From contig JBLIGQ010000003.1 in NCBI GenBank assembly GCA_047636995.1, positions 1-64,000 of the forward strand: a DNA stretch of 64,000 bases, read 5' to 3'. This document shows, piece after piece, positions 8,138 to 16,888 of this stretch. The position numbers were made by a program, and so were the translations under genes. Every line of letters begins with the position of its first letter. The stretch's first letter is position 1. Origin of the DNA: JAQWQB01 sp047636995. GTDB lineage: Bacteria; Bacteroidota; Bacteroidia; Flavobacteriales_D; Sanyastnellaceae. Below the pieces are notes generated by a model. It was given only the letters and a program-made list of their open reading frames with translations. It did not search any database and was not told where the DNA came from.

Positions 8138-8731
8138 TTATTTTGGAGTTGCTTCGTTTGAGCGTAAAAAATCAATCAACTTCTCAATTGCTTGTCCGCG
8201 ATGTGAGATAGCATTCTTCTCATCTTGTGTCATTTCGGCAAATGTTCTTTTTTCCCCTGTGGGCTTAAAAATGGGATCGTAACCAAAGCCCTCTGTACCG
8301 CTCTTTTGCGCCGCAATGGTTCCTGTTGCAATTCCTTCAAATTGATGCGTTATTCCATTTTGAATCAGGCATACAGCCGTCCTAAACTGCGCTCTTCTGT
8401 TAGAATGTGCCTCCAGATTAGAAAGAACCTTTTGCATGTTCGCCATATTGTCCCTTTCTGGGCCTGCATACCTCGCTGTAATAACACCAGGATCACCATT
8501 TAGAGCTTCTACCTCTAGCCCGGTATCATCAGCAAAGCAATCAAGATTATAATGGTCTAAAACATATTTTGCTTTGATCAAGGCATTACCTTCCAAGGTA
8601 TTTGCATCTTCTACAATGTCTACATGGCATCCGATGTCTTCTAGTGTTAGAACTTCATACTTTCCTTCAAGCATGCGGGCAACTTCATCACGTTTGTTCT
8701 TGTTGTTTGTGGCGAAAACGAGTTTCTTCAT
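8138..8731 (-). CDS. rdgB: XTP/dITP pyrophosphatase (HAM1/RdgB family)
   Basis: Hydrolyses non-canonical purine nucleoside triphosphates (dITP, XTP) to monophosphates and pyrophosphate, keeping them out of DNA and RNA. It shows the family start T-N-N-x-x-K (residues 8-13), the metal/catalytic D-D-T-G-L-E-V (about 68-74), the A-R-Y-A-G segment, and the F-G-Y-D-P-I-F substrate loop followed by S-H-R-G. Length 197 is normal. Its ATG overlaps the menE stop by four bases (ATGA), so it is translationally coupled to the menaquinone operon although its function is unrelated. Confidence 0.97.
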   Translation of the reverse strand: MKKLVFATNNKNKRDEVARMLEGKYEVLTLEDIGCHVDIVEDANTLEGNALIKAKYVLDHYNLDCFADDTGLEVEALNGDPGVITARYAGPERDNMANMQKVLSNLEAHSNRRAQFRTAVCLIQNGITHQFEGIATGTIAAQKSGTEGFGYDPIFKPTGEKRTFAEMTQDEKNAISHRGQAIEKLIDFLRSNEATPK

Positions 8732-9753
8732 AGTGCTTTTCGAATAATTTTTCCGGTTGTGGTCTCTTCAAAATGGGGCAGGAACACGTATTTTTTTGGT
8801 ACTTCAAATTTTGATAGTAAACGGGTGATCGCAGATTTGAACTTTTCGAGTTGGTGCTGCTGGTAGGGGCTTGATTCAATCACAATTGTAACTTGTTCTC
8901 CTAGTGTTTCATGTGGTGATTTTGTGATGTAAAATCGGTCTTCTATTACGCCCATTAATTTCGATTCGATTTGTTCTGGGAATAACTTCAGTCCGCCTGA
9001 ATTGATCACGAAGTCTTTTCGTCCCAGCAATTGAAATGTATGCTTATCAATGAGTTGAACTACATCATTGGTGATGATTTCACTGAAGTAGGGCGAAGAA
9101 ATACACAGTTGATCTTCTTTGTTGACCCTTACTTCAATGGAAGGCAAGCAATGAAATGCCTCTTGGGTGTAGGGAGAGATTTGTTTTGCTGCAATGTGGG
9201 TGAGGGTTTCAGTCATTCCGTAGGTTTCCCAAACTGCACAGTTAAAGCTTTGAAGCGCTTCAATTAAAACTGAATCTACTTTGGCACCTCCTAAAATGAC
9301 GGTCTTTACTTGGTTCAGTGCAGCCGGATTCTCTTTGATTACTTGGTGCGCTTGAAAAGGTGTCAGTGCAACGAAGTCATACGGTTTTGCTGTTTTAAGC
9401 GGATTGCCTTCTGGATGCTGTACCGTGAGTTCCCAATGATTCACCAAACTTCGGTAAAGCATCATTCTACCGGCAATTTTTTTCAGTGGAAGGCAGCAAA
9501 GTGCCTTGGTTCCTTCTTTGAGACTGAAAAAGTCTGCGGTTCCGCGCGCGCTTTGTATAATTGCTTTTTTTGAATGATAAATTGGTTTTGGAGCTCCTGT
9601 AGATCCTGATGTTGTGAGTTTGAATCTGTCAGAGATCTGCCATTCTTCAATCAACTCAAACACTTCCATTGCGAGTGTGTCTTTTAAAGCAGAGGGCTTT
9701 CTCAGTGGTGAAGGGAAACGTGCACCGTTGATATGAAAGGCGTAATCAGTCAA
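8728..9753 (-). CDS. menE: O-succinylbenzoate-CoA ligase
   Basis: ATP-dependent ligation of CoA to o-succinylbenzoate in menaquinone synthesis (acyl-adenylate enzyme family). Motifs are the P-loop-like S-G-S-T-G-A-P-K (about 50-57), the A5 motif E-T-Y-G-M-T-E-T (about 184-191) and the A7-A8 region G-R-K-D-F-V-I-N-S-G-G near 245. The C-terminal lysine region T-T-G-K-I-I-R-K (about 330-338) carries the catalytic Lys. At 341 residues it is short for the superfamily, as usual for Bacteroidota MenE. The start is TTG at 9753, inside the last codons of menC (8-base overlap); no ATG occurs in the next 28 codons, so the TTG is needed for the complete fold. Confidence 0.93.
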   Translation of the reverse strand: MTDYAFHINGARFPSPLRKPSALKDTLAMEVFELIEEWQISDRFKLTTSGSTGAPKPIYHSKKAIIQSARGTADFFSLKEGTKALCCLPLKKIAGRMMLYRSLVNHWELTVQHPEGNPLKTAKPYDFVALTPFQAHQVIKENPAALNQVKTVILGGAKVDSVLIEALQSFNCAVWETYGMTETLTHIAAKQISPYTQEAFHCLPSIEVRVNKEDQLCISSPYFSEIITNDVVQLIDKHTFQLLGRKDFVINSGGLKLFPEQIESKLMGVIEDRFYITKSPHETLGEQVTIVIESSPYQQHQLEKFKSAITRLLSKFEVPKKYVFLPHFEETTTGKIIRKAL

Positions 9754-10789
9754 AATAGAGGTCAGCTAAATCCCATTTCGCATCATTCAATCGAATCGTT
9801 GCTGCTGATACTTCCAATGGCGAAGGGATGTTGTTTGTGAAGAGTTTGCCTGTGCCCAAGCCTTGGGGCAATTTGCTGCCACTAGCAGAGCACCATTGAG
9901 AAATTGCGTTGAGTCCAATATTCGCTTCTAAAGCGGAGGTTGCCCACCATTTGATGTTGCGTTCTTCGGCCAAACGAATCCAGTGGTTTGATTCTTTGAA
10001 TCCGCCAATCAAACTGTGTTTAATAATGAGGTAGTGCGGATTGATTTCGTCCAAGAGCGCTTCCTTGTTGGGATAACCTATAAGTTCTTCGTCAAGGGCA
10101 ATAGGAATGGGACTGTTTCGAACTAAATCACCCATTAATTCCCATTGTTGAGGTTTAACGGGCTGTTCAATGGAATGGATATCAAATTGGGAAAGTTCTT
10201 CTAGTCTGTTGAGTGCATTATCTTTCGTAAAAGCTCCGTTCGCATCTACGCGAAGCTCGAATTCATTTGCTGGATATGCTTGTCTGAACGCATTCAGCAT
10301 CTCAAGTTCTTGTTTGTGATTAAGCGCCCCTACCTTCATTTTTAGAATGCGAAAACCTTCTGAAACGCGGTCGTTGATTTGTTCAAGCATGCCCTCTACA
10401 CTGTCCATCCAGATGAGCCCATTAATGGGGATGGGTCGTTGATCTGTGTAGAAAGGACAGTTGAAGAATTGAAAGTGATTTTGATTGAGTGATAACAGCG
10501 CCATTTCCAATGCAAATAGAAGCGCTGGTGTTTGGGTAAACTGTTTGAGGTCAATTGATGCTGACAGTCCAGCTAACTTTAGCTCATTAAGGGTCTTTGA
10601 TATGGTTTGGCTGTCATCTATACTGAGACCGGGGATGAGTGAGCATTCGCCATACGAAACTCCGCCAGTGCTGGTATCTGTGAGTCTAATGAACCAGGAT
10701 GGTTTTGAGAACAGAGAATCACGAGAAGTTCGAGCAGGTACTCGAAATTTCATTTCGCGAAAAATAAAATCAAGGTGAATTTCAAGCAT
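9746..10789 (-). CDS. menC: o-Succinylbenzoate synthase
   Basis: Dehydrates SHCHC to o-succinylbenzoate; a member of the enolase superfamily. A first catalytic lysine lies in K-M-K-V-G (about 152). Metal ligands are at D-A-N-G-A-F (Asp about 180), in the S-I-E-Q-P segment, and in L-D-E-E. The second lysine is in I-I-K-H-S-L-I-G-G (about 255). Length 347 is usual. Its neighbours are menE downstream (8-base overlap) and a membrane protein ending 3 bases upstream of its start, so it lies within a single transcription unit. Confidence 0.93.
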   Translation of the reverse strand: MLEIHLDFIFREMKFRVPARTSRDSLFSKPSWFIRLTDTSTGGVSYGECSLIPGLSIDDSQTISKTLNELKLAGLSASIDLKQFTQTPALLFALEMALLSLNQNHFQFFNCPFYTDQRPIPINGLIWMDSVEGMLEQINDRVSEGFRILKMKVGALNHKQELEMLNAFRQAYPANEFELRVDANGAFTKDNALNRLEELSQFDIHSIEQPVKPQQWELMGDLVRNSPIPIALDEELIGYPNKEALLDEINPHYLIIKHSLIGGFKESNHWIRLAEERNIKWWATSALEANIGLNAISQWCSASGSKLPQGLGTGKLFTNNIPSPLEVSAATIRLNDAKWDLADLYFD

Positions 10790-10792
10790 CGG

Positions 10793-11824
10793 TTAGTTAA
10801 ACATCTTCAATACCTTTTCAACAGGTCCAAGGCCAAAACGTTTCGTCCAAAAGTACGAAACTATGATGCTTAATATAGTTCCGGAGACTGTCATTGCGAT
10901 AATTGAAGCGCACCCGTATGTTTCTAGGCCAGTCAGCCTGAAGCTAATCATGCCTCCAACAATTGCTTGGGCAAGGAGCACAGAGTATTTCATTTTGCCA
11001 AAAAAGCGAAGTGCTGTAATTAGGGTTCCTGATTCAACTCTTTCATTGAATTTCATAATGAGATTGAAAACGATGATGATCAGGCCAGATGCTGCAACTA
11101 AAAAAGAGGGAAGGTGCAGGTCAAGAATGGAACTGCGATTGAAGGGGTGATTGGAAGCTGAAGTGCCTCCAGAAAGAACGTGCTCGAAAAAGAATTCTAT
11201 GAAGCCGCCAATGATTAAAAGGATTACGCCCATAAATGAGCGTAAGTCCTTTCCTTTTTTTGTGAAAAAATCGCCACGTGAATAGATGAGTCCAACGATC
11301 CAGAAGAGGAACCATGGCAACAAGGCATAGTGACCGTTTTTCAGAAAGTGGTTGACCAAAGACATGGGAGAATTGTCAGTCCAGGGACTCAGGTAAATGA
11401 GTAGATCTCCAAAGTGTGATAGAGAAATGGCGCCTAAACTTACAATTGCTCCAAGAAAAAAGAGAAAAGTAGAATTGAGTGGAATCACCAAAGCACTTAA
11501 AATGGCGCAGCCGCCCAAGAGCATGAAAAGGTTTGAAGGCCAGATGAAGCTAAGCGCTATGCCAATGAGAATGAAAAAGAGGCCGCGTTTAGCCAGGTAT
11601 ATTTGCAGGGCTTCTAGCCCGCTTCTTTTGCTAATAGCCATGCCTGTTGAAACAGCGTTGCTAAATAGGAATACGCCAATTGTTCCATCAAAGATTAGGT
11701 GGAATTGCTGTCTAGGAAAAACATCCCTGTTTTGTCCTAAATCGAGAAAGTTGCCGTAATAAATAACAAAAGGAAGAAAGGTTGCAATAACCAAATCCAT
11801 CCCTGTGATTTTTGGTGGCCTCAT
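10793..11824 (-). CDS. Multi-pass membrane protein, DUF418/acyltransferase-like
   Basis: Function not recognised. It has about ten hydrophobic segments across 343 residues. The arrangement recalls the DUF418/DUF1624 and heparan acetyltransferase-type membrane families: an N-terminal R-x-x-x-x-x-G-M-D-L start, a central H-Y-A-L-L-P-W-F-x-F-W-I-V-G-L phrase near residue 165, and a C-terminal R-F-G-L-G-P-V-E. An acyltransferase or transporter role is therefore possible but unproven. It lies between menA and menC on the same strand (3 bases to menC), an unusual position inside a menaquinone gene set, which could link it to quinone or lipid chemistry or be chance. Confidence 0.7.
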   Translation of the reverse strand: MRPPKITGMDLVIATFLPFVIYYGNFLDLGQNRDVFPRQQFHLIFDGTIGVFLFSNAVSTGMAISKRSGLEALQIYLAKRGLFFILIGIALSFIWPSNLFMLLGGCAILSALVIPLNSTFLFFLGAIVSLGAISLSHFGDLLIYLSPWTDNSPMSLVNHFLKNGHYALLPWFLFWIVGLIYSRGDFFTKKGKDLRSFMGVILLIIGGFIEFFFEHVLSGGTSASNHPFNRSSILDLHLPSFLVAASGLIIIVFNLIMKFNERVESGTLITALRFFGKMKYSVLLAQAIVGGMISFRLTGLETYGCASIIAMTVSGTILSIIVSYFWTKRFGLGPVEKVLKMFN

Positions 11825-11901
11825 GATTGTTAGTCCTAATGCAATGTAAGCGTAATAATCAGTTTTGCAAAATAGGAATCCACGAAAGACACTTTTCGAG
11901 C

Positions 11902-12813
11902 CTAGAGGTATGTCAAGATGAAAAGAAGTAGACTTATGCCAAAGGTAGAGAGTGCAATAAGCTTTAATTCGCCGTCAAATTCAGATGGAATAGTAACGTT
12001 ATATACCTTCACAAGGTGTTTTGTGTGAATAGGTAAGAAAATCAGGGTCAGCCACATCCAGTTATTTGTTCGGAATAAAAGAAGGTGAATAATGAGTGAC
12101 AGCCATCCAATAGTAACAAGTGAGAAGTGGTAGGCTTTGGCTTTTTGCGGTCCCATAATAACAACAAGGGTTCGCTTGCCTGCTTTGCTATCGCTGTGAA
12201 TGTCACGCATATTATTCAGGTTCAAGACCGCAGTTGAGAATGCGCCAATGGTTGTAGACAGAAGAATGATTGACCAATGAAGTTGGTTTTGGAGCAGGAA
12301 GTAGGTGCCTCCTACTCCCACAAATCCAAAGAATAGGAAAACAAACAAATCTCCCATGCCTCTGTAACCATAGGGGTTTTTTCCTGCTGTGTATTTTACT
12401 GCAGCAGCAATGGCTCCGATTCCCAATGCGATGAATACCGAAATCATTACCCAATTATGCGTTTGTAAGAAACGGGTGAGCACAAGTGCTGTTCCTAAAC
12501 CAAAAGCTAGGACTCCACTGATGTAAATTGCCCTCTTCATTTGGTTCGCAGAAATCGTGCCTGTTTGAACTGCTCTAGCTGGACCAACCCGGTCTATGCC
12601 GTCGGCACCATTTTGCGTGTCTCCATAATCGTTCGCTAAATTGCTTAAGATCTGAAGGGCAATGGTAGTGAGTATGGCAAGTATCAAAATGGAAATATAG
12701 GGCGCGCTTTTGTCAGTAACAATAGCACTTCCTGCTAAGATTGAAGACAATGAAAGAGGCAATGTTCGCAATCGCATTGCTTCGATCCAGTCAGAAATTG
12801 AGGGCTTCTCCAT
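11902..12813 (-). CDS. menA: 1,4-Dihydroxy-2-naphthoate polyprenyltransferase
   Basis: An integral membrane UbiA-family enzyme that attaches the polyprenyl chain to 1,4-dihydroxy-2-naphthoate, giving demethylmenaquinone. It has about eight to nine transmembrane helices. The first Asp-rich motif is N-D-Y-G-D-T-Q-N-G-A-D-G (about 61-72), which binds the prenyl diphosphate through Mg2+; the second is N-x-x-D-I-x-x-D (about 203-210). The phrase R-V-G-P-A-R-A-V-Q-T-G is typical of MenA. Length 303 fits. The upstream gap to menD is 178 bases and holds no gene; many relatives have menB here. Confidence 0.95.
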   Translation of the reverse strand: MEKPSISDWIEAMRLRTLPLSLSSILAGSAIVTDKSAPYISILILAILTTIALQILSNLANDYGDTQNGADGIDRVGPARAVQTGTISANQMKRAIYISGVLAFGLGTALVLTRFLQTHNWVMISVFIALGIGAIAAAVKYTAGKNPYGYRGMGDLFVFLFFGFVGVGGTYFLLQNQLHWSIILLSTTIGAFSTAVLNLNNMRDIHSDSKAGKRTLVVIMGPQKAKAYHFSLVTIGWLSLIIHLLLFRTNNWMWLTLIFLPIHTKHLVKVYNVTIPSEFDGELKLIALSTFGISLLLFILTYL

Positions 12814-12991
12814 GGATTAGCAAATTTCTTAAAATAGATAGAACATCACCTATGACAGCGCAACTAATCTCAAAGGAATTTAGAACCGATGATTAGACCA
12901 GCTTGAGTCCTTATTTACTCGCCGTAATTTAGCAGGGTGATGCTGTAGCTGATAGATAAACCGTTAGATGGACAGAATGTTTGCAGAATGA

Positions 12992-14677
12992 CTAGGCGCG
13001 AATGCGTTCTTTAACTTCTTTGAAAACATGCCTTAATTGTTCATCATTGGCAGCAGATTTGGTATCTACCTCTAAGATCTTAACCCCTTCGCCATAAAGC
13101 CATGCCATGCCCTCCTCCAGTTCGTTTTGATTGGATGCAGTGGTATAGTTTATGCCGAAATGCTGAGCCAAGTGTTGCCCATTCAGGTTATGCTTCGCCT
13201 CAAAAACCTCTTCTAATGCATTGGTAGATCTAGGGCCGTCAATGATCTTAAAAATACCCCCGCCGCCATTGTTGATGAGGATGATTTTTAAATTAGAGAT
13301 GTTTGATTGGTGCCACAGACCATTCAGGTCATACAGAAATGCAATGTCACCTGTGATGAGTGTAATGGTTTTTTTTGAAGCAACCGCCATGCCTGCCGCT
13401 GTGCTTGTGCAACCGTCAATTCCACTTGTGCCCCTATTTCCATAATAGTTGAGCGCGTTGTTCATGTTGTACAGTTGAATGTAGCGCACAACACTGCTAT
13501 TTCCCATTTGGAGCGTCGTGTTGTTTGGTATTTTCGGTAAGATGTGACTAAAAACTTTCATATCACACCATGGTAGACTGCTAACCACCTCGGCTTGAAT
13601 CGAAGCTGCTAATTCATGCACTTTGTACCATTTTTGATGGTAGTCTGATGTGTTCTCGGTGTTTTCAGCCAACGCATTTATGAAAGAAGTGGGATTGGTC
13701 TGCACAATTTGCTGCAGGCGCTTGAACGAATCCATGTGCGCTCCTGCTGGATCAACATGCCAATGTGCCCCTTTGAATTCTTTTCGCAGAAGGGCTTTGA
13801 CTTTCTTTGATATAATGTGTGTCCCAATTGTAATGAGCAGATCAGGTACAAAATCCAATTGCTCATGATTATTGAAGCTCATGAGCAACCGGTCTATACA
13901 TGAGATCGTTTCGCCATGTTTGACATTTGAAGTGGTTTCTGTTAAAACAGTTACCTGAGGCAATAAAGAAAACGTACCGATAGCTTCACTCAATGCAGCG
14001 TCTGGATGATTGAGTCCTACAATTAACAACACCTTGTCATGTGAGCGAATTTGGCTTCTGAATTCCTGCATTTTATGCTCAACAATGAGTTGTTCTGGTT
14101 TGGTGTGAACAGTGATGAGCGGATACTCTTCTGCTGTCTCAACCGATTGATACAAAGGTTCGCGAAGTGGCACGTTGATGTGAATAGGCCCATTCGGCGT
14201 TCCTATTGCCAGGTTCCATGTGCGATTGATTTCTCTTTGATTGAACCAACGTACATCAGCGTGATCATCATTTTGATCAAGTGACAAAGAGGCCAGGCAA
14301 TGAGCAGAAAGTAAACCCGCTTGTCTAATGGTTTGTCCGTCCCCTTGATCTACCCATTCAATAGGCCTATCTGCAGAGATCAGTAGTAAAGGTAATTCTT
14401 GATACAGCGCTTCTGCCGCGGCAGATGAGTAGTTCGCAAGGGCCGTTCCTGATGTGCAAACACAAGCCACTGGTGATTTCGTTTCCTGAATGATTCCTAT
14501 AGCAAAATAAGCAGCTGCCCGCTCGTCTGGAATCACATGGCAGGTGATGTCAGGGTGGTTGTAGAACGAAATAGAAATAGGTGCATGCCTTGATCCTGGA
14601 GATAAAACCACATGTTTTAACCCCTTAGTTACAAGTATTGAAACCAGATCGCGTACTACAGATTTATCACTTTGCAT
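12992..14677 (-). CDS. menD: SEPHCHC synthase (MenD)
   Basis: Thiamine-diphosphate enzyme joining isochorismate and 2-oxoglutarate, the first committed step of menaquinone synthesis. Visible are the N-terminal active-site loop V-L-S-P-G-S-R-H-A-P (about 23-32), D-E-R-A-A-A-Y-F-A-I-G (about 51-61) and the C-terminal ThDP/Mg2+ motif, which begins G-D-I-A-F-L-Y-D (about 445) and ends I-N-N-G-G-G-G-I-F. Length 561 matches the family. Twelve bases separate it from menF upstream, and menI lies before that, so the three are one operon. Confidence 0.96.
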   Translation of the reverse strand: MQSDKSVVRDLVSILVTKGLKHVVLSPGSRHAPISISFYNHPDITCHVIPDERAAAYFAIGIIQETKSPVACVCTSGTALANYSSAAAEALYQELPLLLISADRPIEWVDQGDGQTIRQAGLLSAHCLASLSLDQNDDHADVRWFNQREINRTWNLAIGTPNGPIHINVPLREPLYQSVETAEEYPLITVHTKPEQLIVEHKMQEFRSQIRSHDKVLLIVGLNHPDAALSEAIGTFSLLPQVTVLTETTSNVKHGETISCIDRLLMSFNNHEQLDFVPDLLITIGTHIISKKVKALLRKEFKGAHWHVDPAGAHMDSFKRLQQIVQTNPTSFINALAENTENTSDYHQKWYKVHELAASIQAEVVSSLPWCDMKVFSHILPKIPNNTTLQMGNSSVVRYIQLYNMNNALNYYGNRGTSGIDGCTSTAAGMAVASKKTITLITGDIAFLYDLNGLWHQSNISNLKIILINNGGGGIFKIIDGPRSTNALEEVFEAKHNLNGQHLAQHFGINYTTASNQNELEEGMAWLYGEGVKILEVDTKSAANDEQLRHVFKEVKERIRA

Positions 14678-14689
14678 GAATCAGAAGTT

Positions 14690-15709
14690 CTATAATTTTT
14701 TGATGTGACTTAAGAGTGAGTCCAGTTTATCACGTGTCTCCAACCATTCACTATCAGGTTCAGAGTCCAAAGTAATTCCTCCTCCAGTGAAAAACAGCAA
14801 GCCATTTGAATAAAATTTTAAACACCTTAGATTAACAAAGTAGCGGGCTGGCAAGTTCACTCCATTGCACCCAATGTAGCCTGTATAGTACATTCGGTCA
14901 TGTGATTCAATTTTATCTAGTAGTGTTAGGGCTGAATTCAAGGGTGTTCCGGCAACAGCAGGAGTGGGGTGCAGGTAGTTGAGAACCTTTGATATAGCTG
15001 AGCTCTCAAAGCGAATGTCGCTTTTCAAGTGCTCAATGTTTCCGAAACGAAGTGTCTCTGGACGTGAAATTAGAATCCCCGTAGCTTCAGCGTTAACGAG
15101 CTGTTCTTTGATATAGTCAGTTACAATTGATTGTTCTAAGCTTTCTTTTTGTCCCCAAGCTTGAATGTCGTTCGAGGCGGTGCGGGTTCCTGCCAGTGAG
15201 GCTGTTAAATAGCCAGCGTCCTCTTGCACCACTAAGGGTTCTGGTGAAGCACCAATCCATATGCCTGATTGAGGGTGGTAGGTGAGGTGTGTAAATGTTT
15301 TCGGGTACGCTGCGCGAAGGATATTGAAGACCTCCAGCACATTGTAGTTCCCTTCTGTGAAAGTTTGAGTAGAGATGACCACTTTATCGAGTTCAGATTC
15401 TGAAATCATTTTAACAACCTGTTGCACGCCTCTTAAGTGGTCTGCTCTTTTTGTTGAGTGGCCAGTGAACGAAGATGCTGGGGCATAAGGATTCAAATCG
15501 AAGTCAATCTCCTGCGCAGCATAAGTGTCTCCTTTCAGCGTGATATAAGGAAGTGTTTCTGATGTGCGAAAGGGGGCAATGATGAATTCACTGTTTCCCA
15601 CTCCCGTATCAACGAGGATGTTTATATGCGCTTCATCTGGTGAGCGCCAAATAGCGAACGCTTTAGAAGAAGATGCGCCAATGAGTTGATCGAATGCTTC
15701 CTTCGTCAT
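14690..15709 (-). CDS. menF: Isochorismate synthase
   Basis: Chorismate-binding enzyme converting chorismate to isochorismate. The C-terminal half carries the family blocks: the lysine in D-K-V-V-I-S-T (general base region), A-G-T-R-T-A (about 175-180), the P-A-V-A-G-T-P segment, the metal-binding E-S-H-D-R-x-x-Y-T-G-Y-I-G (about 268-280) and R-Y-F-V-N-L-R-C. At 339 residues it is shorter at the N-terminus than E. coli MenF, as usual in this phylum. It could in principle be an entC-like paralogue, but its position directly before menD argues for menaquinone. It is five bases from menI. Confidence 0.93.
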   Translation of the reverse strand: MTKEAFDQLIGASSSKAFAIWRSPDEAHINILVDTGVGNSEFIIAPFRTSETLPYITLKGDTYAAQEIDFDLNPYAPASSFTGHSTKRADHLRGVQQVVKMISESELDKVVISTQTFTEGNYNVLEVFNILRAAYPKTFTHLTYHPQSGIWIGASPEPLVVQEDAGYLTASLAGTRTASNDIQAWGQKESLEQSIVTDYIKEQLVNAEATGILISRPETLRFGNIEHLKSDIRFESSAISKVLNYLHPTPAVAGTPLNSALTLLDKIESHDRMYYTGYIGCNGVNLPARYFVNLRCLKFYSNGLLFFTGGGITLDSEPDSEWLETRDKLDSLLSHIKKL

Positions 15710-15714
15710 GAGTA

Positions 15715-16119
15715 TTATCTAGCTGGAACGATCATCACGGTTAGTCTACTTGTGGCTATGAGCTGATCATCCTCGTCAACGATATCAATGGTCCAGACGT
15801 GCAAACGGCCGCCTTTGTGCGCCAATTTCGCCTTTCCCGTTACGATGCCATCTCTTTTGCCTTTGACATGATTCGCGTTTACTTCTATTCCAACAGCACC
15901 TTTGCCTTGGTCAGCAACAAGAAAATGAGAACCTACACTGCCAAGTGTTTCTGCTAGCGCAACACTTGCGCCTCCATGCAATAGTCCGTAAGGTTGATGA
16001 GTTCGATGGTCTACCGGCATGGTTCCTTCAACATAACCATCTTCCACTTTTGTGATGTCGATGCCAAGTGATTCACCCAGTGTGTTCGACATCATTTTCT
16101 TTAAGATTTCTTGATTCAT
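15715..16119 (-). CDS. menI: Hotdog-fold thioesterase, probable DHNA-CoA thioesterase
   Basis: A PaaI/4HBT-type hotdog protein of 134 residues with R-T-H-Q-P-Y-G-L-L-H-G-G-A-S (about 36-49) and the helix A-E-T-L-G-S containing the catalytic Glu (about 55). In menaquinone clusters this family releases 1,4-dihydroxy-2-naphthoate from its CoA ester, and operon position supports that job; a phenylacetyl-CoA or general thioesterase is the alternative. The longest frame begins with TTG at the base where the divergent regulator starts. Met21 at 16119 is preferred because the family begins there and it leaves room for the divergent promoters at 16142-16161. Confidence 0.85.
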   Translation of the reverse strand: MNQEILKKMMSNTLGESLGIDITKVEDGYVEGTMPVDHRTHQPYGLLHGGASVALAETLGSVGSHFLVADQGKGAVGIEVNANHVKGKRDGIVTGKAKLAHKGGRLHVWTIDIVDEDDQLIATSRLTVMIVPAR

Positions 16120-16141
16120 TGGATTTCCCTTGAGCAAGTGC

Positions 16142-16161
16142 TTAACTTTCGACAAAGTTAA
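16142..16161. promoter_or_regulatory. Palindromic divergent promoter between menI and the response regulator
   Basis: TTAACTTT (16142-16149), four bases, then AAAGTTAA (16154-16161) form a perfect 8-base inverted repeat. Each arm is also a -7-like element: TAACTTTG on the minus strand (exact TAnnTTTG) and TAACTTTC on the plus strand (one mismatch). A TTGG at 16119-16122 is 20 bases before the plus element, and a minus-strand TTG at 16179-16177 lies 16 bases before the other. Confidence 0.55.
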
Positions 16162-16178
16162 CCAATTCATGAGGCGCA

Positions 16179-16886
16179 ATGGCTGAAGAAAGGAGATATC
16201 GAATTTTACTGGCTGAAGACGAACGTCCGATGCGGGATGCGTTGAGGTTGAATTTAGAACTCGATGGATTTGAGGTGATTGAGGCGGCCAACGGAAATAA
16301 GGCGCTGGATGTTTTAAGGCATCAAAAGATTGACTTGGCGATTTTAGATGTGATGATGCCAGGTGTAGACGGGTTTAGTGTTTGTCAAACCGTGCGCGTA
16401 GAAGGGAATACCACGCCTATTTTATTTCTTACAGCGAAGGGGTCTACCGAAGAACGCATTGAAGGATTGAGGTTAGGGGCAGATGATTATATGAGTAAGC
16501 CTTTTGCTTTGGAAGAATTAATGCTGCGTATTCAGAAGTTAATTGTACGCAGAGATGGTGCGCCAAGCACTTTGGCTGATTTAGACTCATATGCCTTTGG
16601 TCCAAATCACATTAATTTCAAAACCTATGAGGTGCGTGATAAAGCAGGGGAAACCTTTACCTTGTCTAAAAAGGAAATTGGTTTGTTGAAATTATTGATA
16701 CAGAAAAAAGGGGCTGTAGTTAGCAGAGAGGAGATTTTAGAAGTGGTTTGGGGGTATGATGTTTTTCCAAGTACTAGGACCATTGATAACTTCATCTCGA
16801 CCTTCCGAAAATATTTTGAGCCTAACCCAAGGCAACCAATGTACTTTTTCTCCGTCAGAGGAGTAGGATATAAATTCTCGCCTTGA
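16179..16886 (+). CDS. OmpR/PhoB-family response regulator
   Basis: A receiver domain (residues 1-120) has the acidic pair D-E (about 14-15), the phosphoacceptor Asp in I-L-D-V-M-M-P (about 56), the conserved Thr in L-T-A-K (about 84) and Lys in S-K-P-F (about 106). A winged-helix DNA-binding domain follows (about 135-232, with S-T-R-T-I-D-N-F-I-S-T-F-R-K-Y as recognition helix). No histidine kinase gene is adjacent, so the partner kinase must be elsewhere. It diverges from menI across a palindromic promoter region and is followed by a structured intergenic region. A link to control of the menaquinone operon is only inferred from position. Confidence 0.92.
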   Translation: MAEERRYRILLAEDERPMRDALRLNLELDGFEVIEAANGNKALDVLRHQKIDLAILDVMMPGVDGFSVCQTVRVEGNTTPILFLTAKGSTEERIEGLRLGADDYMSKPFALEELMLRIQKLIVRRDGAPSTLADLDSYAFGPNHINFKTYEVRDKAGETFTLSKKEIGLLKLLIQKKGAVVSREEILEVVWGYDVFPSTRTIDNFISTFRKYFEPNPRQPMYFFSVRGVGYKFSP

Positions 16887-16888
16887 TT

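Noticed and set aside
16119..16179. Longer menI frame starting at TTG 16179 or ATG 16170
   Set aside because: It would overlap the divergent regulator and remove the palindromic promoter; family proteins start at the later Met.
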